From Acidobacteriota bacterium (GTDB lineage: Bacteria > Acidobacteriota > Vicinamibacteria > Vicinamibacterales > JAHECP01): DNA of 32,032 nt. Both the position numbers and the translations under genes were made by a program. Below are positions 6,719-14,559 of the stretch, one piece after another (the first letter of the stretch is position 1; every line of letters starts with the position of its first letter). The DNA is taken from NCBI GenBank assembly GCA_024641665.1, contig JAHECP010000053.1, positions 1-32,032 of the forward strand. The letters are read 5' to 3'. A model generated the notes under the pieces. That model did no database searches and was not told the origin of the DNA. It saw nothing but the letters and a program-made list of their open reading frames with translations.

Positions 6719-7153
6719 TTAGCTGCCACACTTGGCTACCAGGGCCTTGAGTTCCGCCCGATCCGCATCGCTGATCGGAAAGGCAACGGCCTTGCCTGTG
6801 CTTGGGTTCAGGAGCTCGACGCTCGACGCCTTGAGCATCCGCTCAAGCAGCGACTCGGCGAGCGCGCCATTCTTGCGAAAGGTGGAACGCTTGTTGCGGA
6901 CGAAGCCCATATTGCTGCCGTTGTGTGCTGAGTATTGGACCCATGCGCCGCTGTCCGTCCGTGCCCGAACTGTCATGCATGCAAACTCGCCGCAGGCCGG
7001 AAGCCCGTCGAGTTGGTAGCCAATGTACAGACCGTCACTACGGCAGTCGAGCGTGAGGCTCTCACCGGATGGTGCCAGCAGGAAAGTTGATGCCCACGCA
7101 GCAAGTGATACGCCCAGAACCGAGAGGCCGAAGAGCCACGCGATTCGCTTCAT
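6719..7153 (-). CDS. small secreted protein, unknown function (cassette gene)
   Basis: Encodes 144 residues. Residues 1-22 form a signal peptide or N-terminal anchor (MKRIAWLFGLSVLGVSLAAWA). The mature part has four cysteines (CRSDGLYIGY, ACGEFACM and the final KCGS), suggesting disulfide bonds in the periplasm, and no domain that I recognise. The ATG at 7151-7153 is supported by a GGAGG five bases upstream. A GTTGGGC sequence (minus strand, 7181-7175) just before the gene matches the GTTRRRY core, marking the cassette start, and the stop is 65 bases before the attC at 6583-6653. This is a textbook cassette layout. Confidence 0.75.
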   Translation of the reverse strand: MKRIAWLFGLSVLGVSLAAWASTFLLAPSGESLTLDCRSDGLYIGYQLDGLPACGEFACMTVRARTDSGAWVQYSAHNGSNMGFVRNKRSTFRKNGALAESLLERMLKASSVELLNPSTGKAVAFPISDADRAELKALVAKCGS

Positions 7154-7174
7154 TGGACCCTCCTATCCTTCGCC

Positions 7175-7181
7175 GCCCAAC
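7175..7181 (-). other. GTTRRRY attC core at the start of a cassette
   Basis: Minus strand GTTGGGC is a perfect match to the simple-site core. Six bases before it is CCGCTGA, the form an inner attC box would take. The matching first half of the site could not be located upstream within the usual attC length, so the site is either long, damaged or merged with repeat B. Confidence 0.45.
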
Positions 7182-7184
7182 GAA

Positions 7185-7299
7185 TAGTCAGCGGAACTCG
7201 ATAGTTCGATAGCCTTGCGGACGGTCGCAGTCTAGCACCACGGTCGGCCTGATCAAAGCGTCCTGGAAGTGACGGTCGTCGTGCATCTTCCGGCCAGTC
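7185..7299 (-). repeat. imperfect ~115-bp repeat, copy B
   Basis: Relative of 4597-4710 (see there), from about GACTGGCCGGAAG to GACTA on the minus strand. Here the repeat runs straight into the GTTGGGC core of a cassette start, whereas copy A is followed by unrelated sequence. Both copies lie in spacers between cassette genes in the same orientation, so the element may be part of a cassette-junction structure or a small mobile insert. Confidence 0.65.
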
Positions 7300-7442
7300 T
7301 GCGGGAAGTCAGGAACCTGCCGCCCTTATCCTCTGATCAGCAAGGTGGGCCACGCCGCGCGAGAACCGCCAGCCGTTTGACACGGTTAGTGGCCGTCCCG
7401 CCCCGCCTGGGTTATTGGTCCGGGGGGACCCCGACGCCGCGC

Positions 7443-7952
7443 CTACCGGGCCCTGGCGATTTGGATGGAAGTGCCGTCCCACTGGCGGCGGAAGTCCCGG
7501 ATCGTCATCCGGCTCGGTCGCCGGTGACTGTGCCGGAACTGCGGGTCGAGGTAGGTGACCGTCTCGGCGTCGATGCCGATGAGCACAATCCAGTGGCCGG
7601 ACTTGCCCCACCGCCATTCACTCTTGCCCATGCCGACCATCACCGGCGTGCGACGGAGCCGCCGCTTCAAGCTTGCCCATGTTGCCTGGTTCTTGTGGTG
7701 GGTTGCTCGGTAGGAGATACCGCGCCGCCGGAAGTAGCTGGTGACGTCCACGGGTCCAACGCCCAGAGGGTGGTCCTGGCGGCTCAACCGGGACGACGCC
7801 CCGTCGATTCCGAGGGCCTTCCGCAATTCCCGGTAGGACGGGACCCGCTTTCGGCGGAAGTGATGCTTGAGCAGCATCATGGTGGCTGCCACGCCGCAGG
7901 CAACGCTCTCGAAGGCGTAATCGCGCTGGCTGACAAACGGCACCTTGTGCAT
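7443..7952 (-). CDS. C39-like papain-fold cysteine peptidase
   Basis: Encodes 169 residues with the layout of the C39-like peptidase family: C19 (FESVACGVAATMMLL) as nucleophile, H120 (KSGHWIVLIGID) and D136 (TYLDPQ). In the C39 family such domains cleave double-glycine leaders, but stand-alone members without an ABC transporter have varied or unknown substrates. No signal peptide or membrane segment is visible, so it should act in the cytoplasm. The ATG at 7950-7952 has GGGAG about ten bases upstream. It lies between the integrase and the cassette cluster, on the same strand as both. Whether it is a cassette or part of the island backbone is not clear, because no attC was found between it and the integrase. 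Confidence 0.78.
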   Translation of the reverse strand: MHKVPFVSQRDYAFESVACGVAATMMLLKHHFRRKRVPSYRELRKALGIDGASSRLSRQDHPLGVGPVDVTSYFRRRGISYRATHHKNQATWASLKRRLRRTPVMVGMGKSEWRWGKSGHWIVLIGIDAETVTYLDPQFRHSHRRPSRMTIRDFRRQWDGTSIQIARAR

Positions 7953-8001
7953 CGGCTGGATCTCCCTGGCGACCGTTGAACGTGGTTGACGCTGAACATG
8001 C

Positions 8002-9264
8002 CTAGACCGCTCGCTTCGCTGGGAACGGCACCACGACCTCGCTGGGCTTCTCGCTCAAGATACGCTCCAACTGCCGACCCCACTTGGTTAGCGCCTTGCG
8101 CTTCTCGGCGTCGTAGCTGTAGCGGTCGTAGACGGCGGTGATGTCCCGATCAACGTGGTTGAGGATCTTCTTCACCACGTCACGGGGCGTCCCGCTCCCC
8201 GTCATTAGGCTTGCCGCCGTGCGGCGCAGATCATGGGGACGGAACTCGACGCCTGAGGCCGTGCGAATGCGCTCCGCTGCCTTCTGGACCCACGCGACGG
8301 GCGCTTGTGCCTTCGGCGACGGGAAGACCCACTCGCTCATCGCGACTGGTTCCTTGTGTTTCCTGGCTCGGCCCGGATTGATCTCGGCGATGCGTGCTTC
8401 GTACCACGCCTTGAGATCGTTCAGAATCTCGACAACCGCTGGGGTCAGGTACACGCGGTGCGGTCGCCCGTTCTTCACGCTGGAGGCGGGCAACGCCCAC
8501 CATCCGCTCTTCAGATCAACTTCGTCCCATCGCATGCGGAGAACTTCCCCGCCGCGCTGCGCGGTCATCAGCCTCAAGCGGAACATCGCCTGGATTGGGG
8601 GTTCCTCGCTGTCGAGCGCCGCCCATACCTTGCGGATTTCGTCGTCGTTGAGAACCCTGTCGCGGGATACTTCCTTCCCCAGCGCCTTGACCTGGTTGCA
8701 CGGGTTCTGTGCGACCCACTCGCTCCCGATGGCGAAGTTGAACATCTTGCGAACCAACGCCAGCGTGCGATTCGCCTGAATCGGGGCACCGCGATCCACA
8801 ACGCTCTCGATCAGCGCCCGCACGTCCGCTCGGCTGATGTCGGAGGGCTTCGAGTGCTTCCAGCGCGGTAGCAAGTCCTTGTCGATGATCTGCTTGTCTT
8901 GTTTCCACGACCGCTTCAACGGCATAGCGTGGCGTTCGAGGTACTCTGTCGCCAGTTCGGCGAACGTCTGCACCTTCCGGGCGGCGGCTTTGGCTGCTCC
9001 GGGGTCTTCGCCATCATCGACGCCGATCAACTTCCTCCTGGCCAATTTGCGGGCTTCAGCGAGGTCCATTTCGGCGGCGCTGGCGAAACTGTGCCGACGC
9101 AGACGCCCGTTGTAGCGGTACATCACAATCCAGGTCTTGGTTCCCTTGTAGGACACGCGGACGCCGAAACCCGGTAGCGAGTCGTCCCAGTAATCGATCT
9201 GCTGCTTCGGGGGCGGGGACTTCAGGGACTCGACGGTACGGGCGGTCAGATTGACGGTCGGCAC
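8002..9264 (-). CDS. P4-type tyrosine integrase of the island
   Basis: Encodes 420 residues. Residues ~1-80 are the arm-binding domain of P4-like integrases (LTARTVESLKSP, LPGFGVRVS, TWIVMYRYNGR), ~98-190 the SAM-like core-binding domain, and ~205-400 the catalytic domain. Catalytic residues: R237 (TAQRGGE), H344-x-x-R347 (PHDLRRT), H370 (LNHVDRD) and Y379 (AVYDRYS). It inserts and excises the island at the tRNA-Thr 3' end. The GTG at 9262-9264 is chosen: GGAGG lies five bases upstream, while the longer frame from 9336 would start inside the -10 element. It is full length with all key residues, so the island may still be mobile. It is not an integron integrase and would not be expected to act on attC sites. 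Confidence 0.9.
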   Translation of the reverse strand: MPTVNLTARTVESLKSPPPKQQIDYWDDSLPGFGVRVSYKGTKTWIVMYRYNGRLRRHSFASAAEMDLAEARKLARRKLIGVDDGEDPGAAKAAARKVQTFAELATEYLERHAMPLKRSWKQDKQIIDKDLLPRWKHSKPSDISRADVRALIESVVDRGAPIQANRTLALVRKMFNFAIGSEWVAQNPCNQVKALGKEVSRDRVLNDDEIRKVWAALDSEEPPIQAMFRLRLMTAQRGGEVLRMRWDEVDLKSGWWALPASSVKNGRPHRVYLTPAVVEILNDLKAWYEARIAEINPGRARKHKEPVAMSEWVFPSPKAQAPVAWVQKAAERIRTASGVEFRPHDLRRTAASLMTGSGTPRDVVKKILNHVDRDITAVYDRYSYDAEKRKALTKWGRQLERILSEKPSEVVVPFPAKRAV

Positions 9265-9334
9265 GCGCACCTCCGGAGTTTGTAGGTAACACTCAGGTAA
9301 CAGAAAAGCGAAACACTCTGAACGCTCTCTGGAC

Positions 9335-9340
9335 ATTATA
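9335..9340 (-). promoter_or_regulatory. -10 element of the integrase promoter
   Basis: Minus strand TATAAT about 70 bases before the GTG start. A TTGATA box lies upstream, but with a 21-base spacer, too long for a standard promoter, so a host or element-encoded factor may be needed. Confidence 0.45.
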
Positions 9341-9436
9341 GAACAGCGTTAAGTCTTTTACTATCAATTTGTTACGTGGTTCTTGTGGTTGCAGGAGGGT
9401 CCAGCGTGTTGCAGGGGGTTTCGCCTCAGAAACGGT

Positions 9437-9480
9437 TCGTAATCAGCAGGTCGTCGGTTCGAGTCCGACCGCCGGCTCCA
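9437..9480 (+). other. attachment-site remnant: 3' half of a tRNA-Thr (CGT) gene
   Basis: The sequence runs from the anticodon loop (TTCGTAA, anticodon CGT) through the 3' anticodon stem TCAGC and a T arm GTCGG/TTCGAGT/CCGAC to an acceptor strand ending in GGCTCCA with an encoded CCA. The upstream bases do not supply a matching 5' acceptor strand, D arm or 5' anticodon stem (AACGG cannot pair with TCAGC beyond two bases). It is therefore a displaced 3' end left by site-specific integration, not a working tRNA. Confidence 0.8.
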
Positions 9481-9494
9481 TTTATTAGGCGGGG

Positions 9495-9740
9495 GCTTCG
9501 CCCCGCGCACCCCCTGCACGCGCCCTCGCGGGGCCCCGATCATCCCCACTCCGGGCGCGTGGCGCGCTCGCTCACGCTCGCGCACCTCTTCCGCGGAGGG
9601 CTTCGCCCCGCGCACCCCCTGCACGCGCCCTCGCGGGGCCCCGATCATCCCCACTCCGGGCGCGTGGCGCGCTCGCTCACGCTCGCGCACCTCTTCCGCG
9701 GAGGGCTTCGCCCCGCGCACCCCCTACACGCGCCCTCGCG
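9495..9740. repeat. 105-bp tandem repeat, 2.3 copies
   Basis: Units start at 9495, 9600 and 9705 (each GCTTCGCCCCGCGC), exactly 105 bases apart. The first two are nearly identical; the third stops after ~36 bases with one base changed (TACACG for TGCACG). Each unit holds short inverted repeats (CGCGGGGCCCCG and others). The array begins a few bases after the tRNA remnant, on the chromosomal side. It has open frames on both strands but no protein-like features. Confidence 0.85.
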
Positions 9741-9763
9741 CCCCTCGACTTCGCTCGGGGCGC
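9738..9763. repeat. REP-like intergenic hairpin
   Basis: GCGCCCC (9738-9744) pairs with GGGGCGC (9757-9763) around a 12-base loop, followed by TTGAGCTTGTCGAAGG, a string of the kind seen in dispersed intergenic repeats of high-G+C bacteria. From here to 9924 I see no gene; the leader of the 9925 gene lacks a clear ribosome-binding sequence. Confidence 0.5.
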
Positions 9764-9924
9764 CTTGAGCTTGTCGAAGGGCGGGGACCCCTTCCCGCCC
9801 CACTCCGCTCGCCTGGCTCACTCGCTCACGCTCGTTCGCGCTGCCGGGGAGACTTCGTCCCCAAACCCCTGACACGTTCGGCGCGTCGGCACTGTGGCGG
9901 GCGGCCTGCTAGAATCGGCCCGCG

Positions 9925-11688
9925 ATGACGGGACCTCGGGCAGACCTTCACGTCTGGCAGCGGGCCGCCGTGCTGGGCAGCCTGTGGGCCGCGGTCGAGA
10001 TCGTCCTGGGCAGCTTTCTCCACAACCTCAGGCTGCCGTTCGCGGGCAGCGTCCTCGCCGCATTCGGCGTTGTCGTGATGACCGCCGGCCAGCGGAGCTG
10101 GCCCGAGCGGGGCGTCATCTGGCGCTCGGCGCTCATCTGCGCGCTCATGAAGTCCATCTCGCCGAGCGCGGTGATCCTCGGTCCCATGGTCGGCATCGCC
10201 ACCGAGGGCCTCCTCCTTCAGGCGTGCGTCACGCTGCTCGGCTCGAACCCGGCCGGCTATCTGGTGGGCGGCGCGCTCGCGGTATCGTGGTCGCTCGTCC
10301 AGAAGATCGTCAGCGCGCTGATCACCTTCGGTCCGGACCTCGTCCGGCTCTACGTCGAGGCCTACGGCTACGCGTCGCGGTCCCTCGGCGTCTCCCGGTT
10401 CGGACCGTTCGATCTCGTGGCGACCTTGTTCGTGCTGGAATGCCTCACCGGCATGGCCGCGGCCCTCGCCGGCATGCGCCTGGCGCGAAGCGCCCGCACG
10501 GTCCCCGCGGCCGGCGACGGCGTCCGGCCCGCCGCGCCGGCGCGGGTCGAGACGCCGGGCGCGATACACGCGACGGGCGCGTGGTCCATCCCGCGGCTGG
10601 CGGCCTTCGCGGCGGCACTGGTCGGCGGCATGGCGCTGCTCGGGCACCTGCCAATCCCGGCGGCGGCCGCGTACGTCGCCGTCTACGCGGCCCTCGTGGT
10701 CCGGACGTACCCGAGGGCGGTCGGCCGCCTGCGGCGTCCGTGGTTCTGGGTCCAGGTGGTGGGCGTGCTCCTGCTCGCGAGCCTCCTGCTGGGCGGGCTG
10801 CACGGCGGAGCGGCCGGCCTGCTCGAGGGCTTCCGGGCCGGAGCGCAGATGGCCCTGCGAGCGACGCTCGTGCTCCTCGGCTTCACGGCCGTCTCGGTCG
10901 AGCTGCGCAACCCGCGGATCCTCGCGTGGCTGGAGCGGCGCCGCCTTCGGGGACTGTCCGACGCGCTCGGCCTCGCGTTCGGCGCGCTGCCGGCGTTCAC
11001 GGCGGCGCTCGCCGATCAACGCGCGTTCTGGCGCCACCCCTTCGTGGCCCTCGGCCGCATGATGCAGGTCGCCAACAGCGCCCACCTGTGGCGCGAGGCC
11101 CGCCACACGGGCGTGGTCATCCTCACCGGGGAGATCGGCGCCGGCAAGACCACGCGCGCGGGCGAGGTCGTGGACGCGCTCCGCCGGCGGGGCGCGACGG
11201 TGGCCGGCATCCTCGCCAGACGGGCCTTTGCCGACGCTCGCCACCAGGGCTTCGATCTCGTCGATCTGTCCACGGGGCGCACCGTGCCCCTCTGCCGCGA
11301 GGGAGGCCCCGGCGGGCGGGGCGAGGAGCAGTGGGGACGCTTCGCGTTCATACACGACGGCCTTCGGCTCGGCCGCGAGGCCCTCGCCATGGACGGCCAG
11401 CCCGCCGACGTCGTCGTCGTCGACGAGGTGGGCCCGCTCGAGCTGTCCGGCGGCGGATGGGCCGACCCGCTCGACAACCTCCTGAGCCGCTTCGACGGCC
11501 CGGTGCTGCTGGTCGCGCGCCCGGCCGTCGTCGAGGCGGTCCGGACGCGGTGGGGCGCGGCGGGCACGCCGGTCTGCGACGTGTCGCGCGACGGGCCCGA
11601 TCGAATCGCCGACGTCCTTCTGGACCGGCTGGCGCGGGACGGCTCCGCCCCCGCGTACCCGCCCTCCGCCACGACGCCCGCTGGTTGA
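9925..11688 (+). CDS. fusion of ECF-transporter-like membrane modules with a THEP1-type NTPase
   Basis: Encodes 587 residues in three parts. Residues ~1-190 have about five or six membrane segments and resemble an ECF substrate-binding (S) component (LPFAGSVLAAFGVVVM, ISPSAVILGPMVGI). Residues ~236-395 form a second membrane region that resembles an ECF T component (LVLLGFTAVSVELRNP, RRRLRGLSDALGL). Residues ~398-575 are a THEP1-like nucleoside triphosphatase: P-loop 402-410 (GEIGAGKTT), GILAR, GRFAFIHDG, and Walker B D500-E501 (VVVVDEVGPLEL). An Ala/Pro/Arg-rich linker (195-230) joins the first two. Known: ECF transporters normally use ABC ATPases; THEP1 proteins are usually separate. Substrate unknown. 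The ATG at 9925 lacks a strong ribosome-binding site. The S/T assignment is from pattern memory; the NTPase call is firm. Confidence 0.75.
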   Translation: MTGPRADLHVWQRAAVLGSLWAAVEIVLGSFLHNLRLPFAGSVLAAFGVVVMTAGQRSWPERGVIWRSALICALMKSISPSAVILGPMVGIATEGLLLQACVTLLGSNPAGYLVGGALAVSWSLVQKIVSALITFGPDLVRLYVEAYGYASRSLGVSRFGPFDLVATLFVLECLTGMAAALAGMRLARSARTVPAAGDGVRPAAPARVETPGAIHATGAWSIPRLAAFAAALVGGMALLGHLPIPAAAAYVAVYAALVVRTYPRAVGRLRRPWFWVQVVGVLLLASLLLGGLHGGAAGLLEGFRAGAQMALRATLVLLGFTAVSVELRNPRILAWLERRRLRGLSDALGLAFGALPAFTAALADQRAFWRHPFVALGRMMQVANSAHLWREARHTGVVILTGEIGAGKTTRAGEVVDALRRRGATVAGILARRAFADARHQGFDLVDLSTGRTVPLCREGGPGGRGEEQWGRFAFIHDGLRLGREALAMDGQPADVVVVDEVGPLELSGGGWADPLDNLLSRFDGPVLLVARPAVVEAVRTRWGAAGTPVCDVSRDGPDRIADVLLDRLARDGSAPAYPPSATTPAG

Positions 11689-11842
11689 CTGCTGGTAGGT
11701 CCCCGCCTACGATGTGCCGGAGTTCTTGCGCCGCTCGTGCGCGGCTCGGCGTCATGCCCGGCCGCGCTTCGTCGTCAGCTGCCTTTCTCCTTCCGCGTTC
11801 CGACTCTCGCGTCGGTCCTCAGTGACCACGAGGAGACCTGTC

Positions 11843-14473
11843 ATGTTCTACAAGCCGTGCGCTCGACCATTCATGAAGACCCTGCTCCTCGCCACGGTGC
11901 TCCTCTTCGCGCGGCCCGGCCTGGCGCTGGCCCAGACCCCGCCCGACAAGTTCCTCGGGCTGCAGCTCGGCGCAGATAAGGTGCTCGCCGACTACGGCCA
12001 GATCCGGACGTATTTCGACCACCTGGCGACGGAGACACCGCGCCTGAAGGTCGTGGAGCTCGGCGAGACCACGCTCAAGAAGAAGCAGTTCATGGCGGTG
12101 ATCACGTCGGAGCGGAACATGAGCCGCCTCGACCGCTACCGCCGGATCGTCCGCCAGCTTCGCGACGCGCGCGGCGTCACGCCCGAAGCCGCGGCGGCCC
12201 TCGCGAAGGAAGGCAAGGTGATCATCGGCATCCAGTGCAACATCCACTCGACCGAGATCGCGTCGAGCCAGATGTCGATGGAGCTGGCGTACAAGCTGGT
12301 GACCGGTCAGACGCCCTTCGACGCGGCGAAGGTCCTCGACGATGTGATCTTCCTGCTCATACCGAGCGTGAATCCCGACGGCCAGCAGATGGTGACGGAG
12401 TGGTACCGCCAGTACGTGAACACGCCGTTCGAAGGCGGCCGGATGCCGTGGCTCTACCACCACTACTCGGGCCACGACAACAACCGCGACTTCTACATGT
12501 TCAACCTCGCCGAGACACGCAATATCGCGAACATGCTGTATCGCGACTGGATCCCGCAGGTGTACATCGACGAGCACCAGATGGGATCGACCGGCGCCCG
12601 CTTCTTCATCGCGCCGTACGCCGAGCCGTTTATGGAGGAGGTCCACCCGCTGGTCTGGCGGGCGATCCAGCTGATGGGCACCAACATGATGTACGAGCTG
12701 GATCGGGCCGGGATGAAAGGCGTCGTCAGCGCCGATCGGTACACGGCCTGGATGACCGGCGCTGGCGACGACGTCAACTGGCCACACAACATCGTCGCGT
12801 TCCTGACCGAAGGGGCGAGCGCGCGGGTGGCCACGCCCATCTTCATCGAGCCGGGCGAGCTCAGCACGGAGTTCACGCGGCCCCGGACCAACTTCATCAA
12901 CCCGTGGCCGGGGGGCTGGTGGCGGCTGCGGGACCTGATGGACTACGAGCTCACCTTCAGCCTGGCGGCCATCCGCACCGCCGCCGAGCACAAAGAGGAC
13001 TTCCTCCTGAACTTCTACACGATGAACAAGGAGGCGGTCGACGCGACGGGGCCGAACGAGCCGTACGCGTACGTCATCTCCGCCGACCAGCACGACTACC
13101 TGACCACGCTGAAGATGCTGGACACGATGATGATCGGCGGGATCGAGGTCCAACAGGCGAAGGAGAGCTTCCTCGCCGATCAGCGCCGCTATCCGGCCGG
13201 GTCGTTCGTCGTGCTGATGTCGCAGCCGTATCGCCCCTACGTCAAGGCGCTGCTCGGCCCCCAGAAGTACCCCGAGATGCACCAGTACCCGGGCGGGCCG
13301 CCGGTGCCGCCCTACGACAACGCCGCGTGGACGCTGCCCATGCTCATGGGAGTGGACCTGCAGCTGATCAAGAGCCCGTTCGACGCGAAGCTCGAGAAGC
13401 TGACCGCCGTGCCCTACCCGAGCGTGGCGCCGCCGGCGGGCACGCCGGCCTACCTGGTCCTGGACGACTCCGAGAACGCCTCCTACGCGGTGGCCCTCGG
13501 GCTCCTGCGCGAGCACGCGCAGGTCGTTCGCGCGCTCAAGCCCGTGCGCGTCGGCGGCCGCTCACTGCCAACCGGCAGCTTCATCGTCACGAACGACGCG
13601 GCCGCGCAGAAGGCGATCCCTGCGTTGAGCGCGAGGTGGCACGTCTCGGCGCTCGGGCTCGAGAGCATCCAGGGCCTCGAGACGGCGCCCGTCAAGAGCC
13701 CGCGCATCGGCGTCTACCAGTCGTACGGCGGCAACATGGACGAGGGATGGTTCCGCTACCTGCTCGACAGCTGGGACATCCCGTTCGTCACGCTGCACAA
13801 CGAGGACATCAAGGGGGCCAAGGCCTCGGGCGGACTGCAGTCGAAGGTGGACGTCCTCGTCTTCGCCAGCGAGGACCCGACCCTCATCGTCAACGGCGGG
13901 CCCGAGCCCGGCACGCCGGCGGCGCGCCGGTTCCAGCCGCTGCCCCCCGAGTACACGGGCGGGATCGGCAAGGAAGGCGTCGAGGCGGTCAAGACGTTCG
14001 TCGAGTCGGGCGGCATCGTGCTCACGCTGGCGGAGGCCTGCGAGTTCGCGTTCAAGGAGCTCGGGGTGCCGGCACGTGACGCGGTCCAGGGCGTGAGCCG
14101 CAATGACTTCTGGTGCCCGACGTCGCTGCTCAGGATCAAGGTCGACACGGAGAGCCCGCTCGGGTTCGGGATGCCGGCCGAAACGCCCGCGATGTTCTCG
14201 GGAAGCGTGGCCATCGAGACCTTCCTCCCGCCGAGCGTCGAGTGGGAGCGGCACGTGGCCGCGCGCTACGCCGACGATGATCTCCTGATGAGCGGCTGGC
14301 TGATCGGCGGCGATCGGATTGCGAGGAAGGGCGCCGTCGTCGACATCACGCATGGCAAGGGGCACATCGTCCTCGTCGGGATTCGCGCTCAGTACCGCAA
14401 CCAGAGTCACGGCACGCACAAGTTCCTGCTGAACGCGCTGCTGTACCCACAGACTGGGATCGTGAACCGGTAG
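11843..14473 (+). CDS. exported M14-family zinc carboxypeptidase, large
   Basis: Encodes 876 residues. A signal peptide (about 1-31, ending LALAQ) directs export. The M14 domain has H135-x-x-E138 (NIHSTEIASS) and H245 (DEHQMGS) as zinc ligands and E323 (FLTEGAS) as the likely catalytic Glu; NPDGQQ and NNRDFYMF are further M14 hallmarks. The C-terminal half (~550-870) resembles the amidotransferase-like fold found behind M14 domains in this group (VDVLVFASEDP, VKTFVESGGIVLTL). It should trim peptides in the periplasm or outside. The ATG at 11843 is chosen for the GGAG seven bases upstream; 11873 is an alternative. It is paralogous to the 25852-28617 gene. A hairpin follows the stop. Confidence 0.88.
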   Translation: MFYKPCARPFMKTLLLATVLLFARPGLALAQTPPDKFLGLQLGADKVLADYGQIRTYFDHLATETPRLKVVELGETTLKKKQFMAVITSERNMSRLDRYRRIVRQLRDARGVTPEAAAALAKEGKVIIGIQCNIHSTEIASSQMSMELAYKLVTGQTPFDAAKVLDDVIFLLIPSVNPDGQQMVTEWYRQYVNTPFEGGRMPWLYHHYSGHDNNRDFYMFNLAETRNIANMLYRDWIPQVYIDEHQMGSTGARFFIAPYAEPFMEEVHPLVWRAIQLMGTNMMYELDRAGMKGVVSADRYTAWMTGAGDDVNWPHNIVAFLTEGASARVATPIFIEPGELSTEFTRPRTNFINPWPGGWWRLRDLMDYELTFSLAAIRTAAEHKEDFLLNFYTMNKEAVDATGPNEPYAYVISADQHDYLTTLKMLDTMMIGGIEVQQAKESFLADQRRYPAGSFVVLMSQPYRPYVKALLGPQKYPEMHQYPGGPPVPPYDNAAWTLPMLMGVDLQLIKSPFDAKLEKLTAVPYPSVAPPAGTPAYLVLDDSENASYAVALGLLREHAQVVRALKPVRVGGRSLPTGSFIVTNDAAAQKAIPALSARWHVSALGLESIQGLETAPVKSPRIGVYQSYGGNMDEGWFRYLLDSWDIPFVTLHNEDIKGAKASGGLQSKVDVLVFASEDPTLIVNGGPEPGTPAARRFQPLPPEYTGGIGKEGVEAVKTFVESGGIVLTLAEACEFAFKELGVPARDAVQGVSRNDFWCPTSLLRIKVDTESPLGFGMPAETPAMFSGSVAIETFLPPSVEWERHVAARYADDDLLMSGWLIGGDRIARKGAVVDITHGKGHIVLVGIRAQYRNQSHGTHKFLLNALLYPQTGIVNR

Positions 14474-14491
14474 CGCCGTCATTTTCGGCGC
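14473..14491 (+). terminator. possible terminator hairpin after the M14 gene
   Basis: GCGCCG (14473-14478) pairs perfectly with CGGCGC (14486-14491) around the loop TCATTTT, beginning on the last base of the stop codon. There is no U tract after it, so it may only stabilise the message end. Confidence 0.35.
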
Positions 14492-14559
14492 GACGAGGGG
14501 CGGACGCGGAGGGTATGCTAGGAACTTCCCTTCACGTTCCTTTCCGGGAGGACCAGGCC

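Larger units (their letters stand above)
1..9480. mobile_element. tRNA-Thr-targeted genomic island carrying a gene-cassette cluster (left end outside window)
   Basis: Seen: the right edge is a 3' half-tRNA (9437-9480) with no matching 5' half, immediately beside a P4-type integrase gene that reads away from it. Everything to the left has lower G+C by eye and is made of short genes, attC sites and insertion sequences, while everything to the right is G+C-rich chromosomal coding sequence. Known: tyrosine integrases of this family recombine into tRNA 3' ends, rebuilding an intact tRNA at one junction and leaving the displaced 3' end at the other. Inferred: this is the distal junction, and an intact tRNA-Thr(CGT) should lie at the far left end beyond the window. 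The left boundary and total size cannot be seen. Confidence 0.7.

Noticed and set aside
7385-7391. GTTAGTG as an attC core downstream of the C39-like gene
   Set aside because: It breaks the GTTRRRY pattern, and the next good core is more than 200 bases away, longer than usual attC sites.
8002-9264. Integron integrase
   Set aside because: The protein has the P4-type arm-binding N-terminus and lacks the extra helix region typical of IntI, so it is the island integrase.
9420-9480. Complete tRNA gene
   Set aside because: No 5' acceptor strand or D arm is present and the 5' anticodon stem does not pair; only the 3' half exists.
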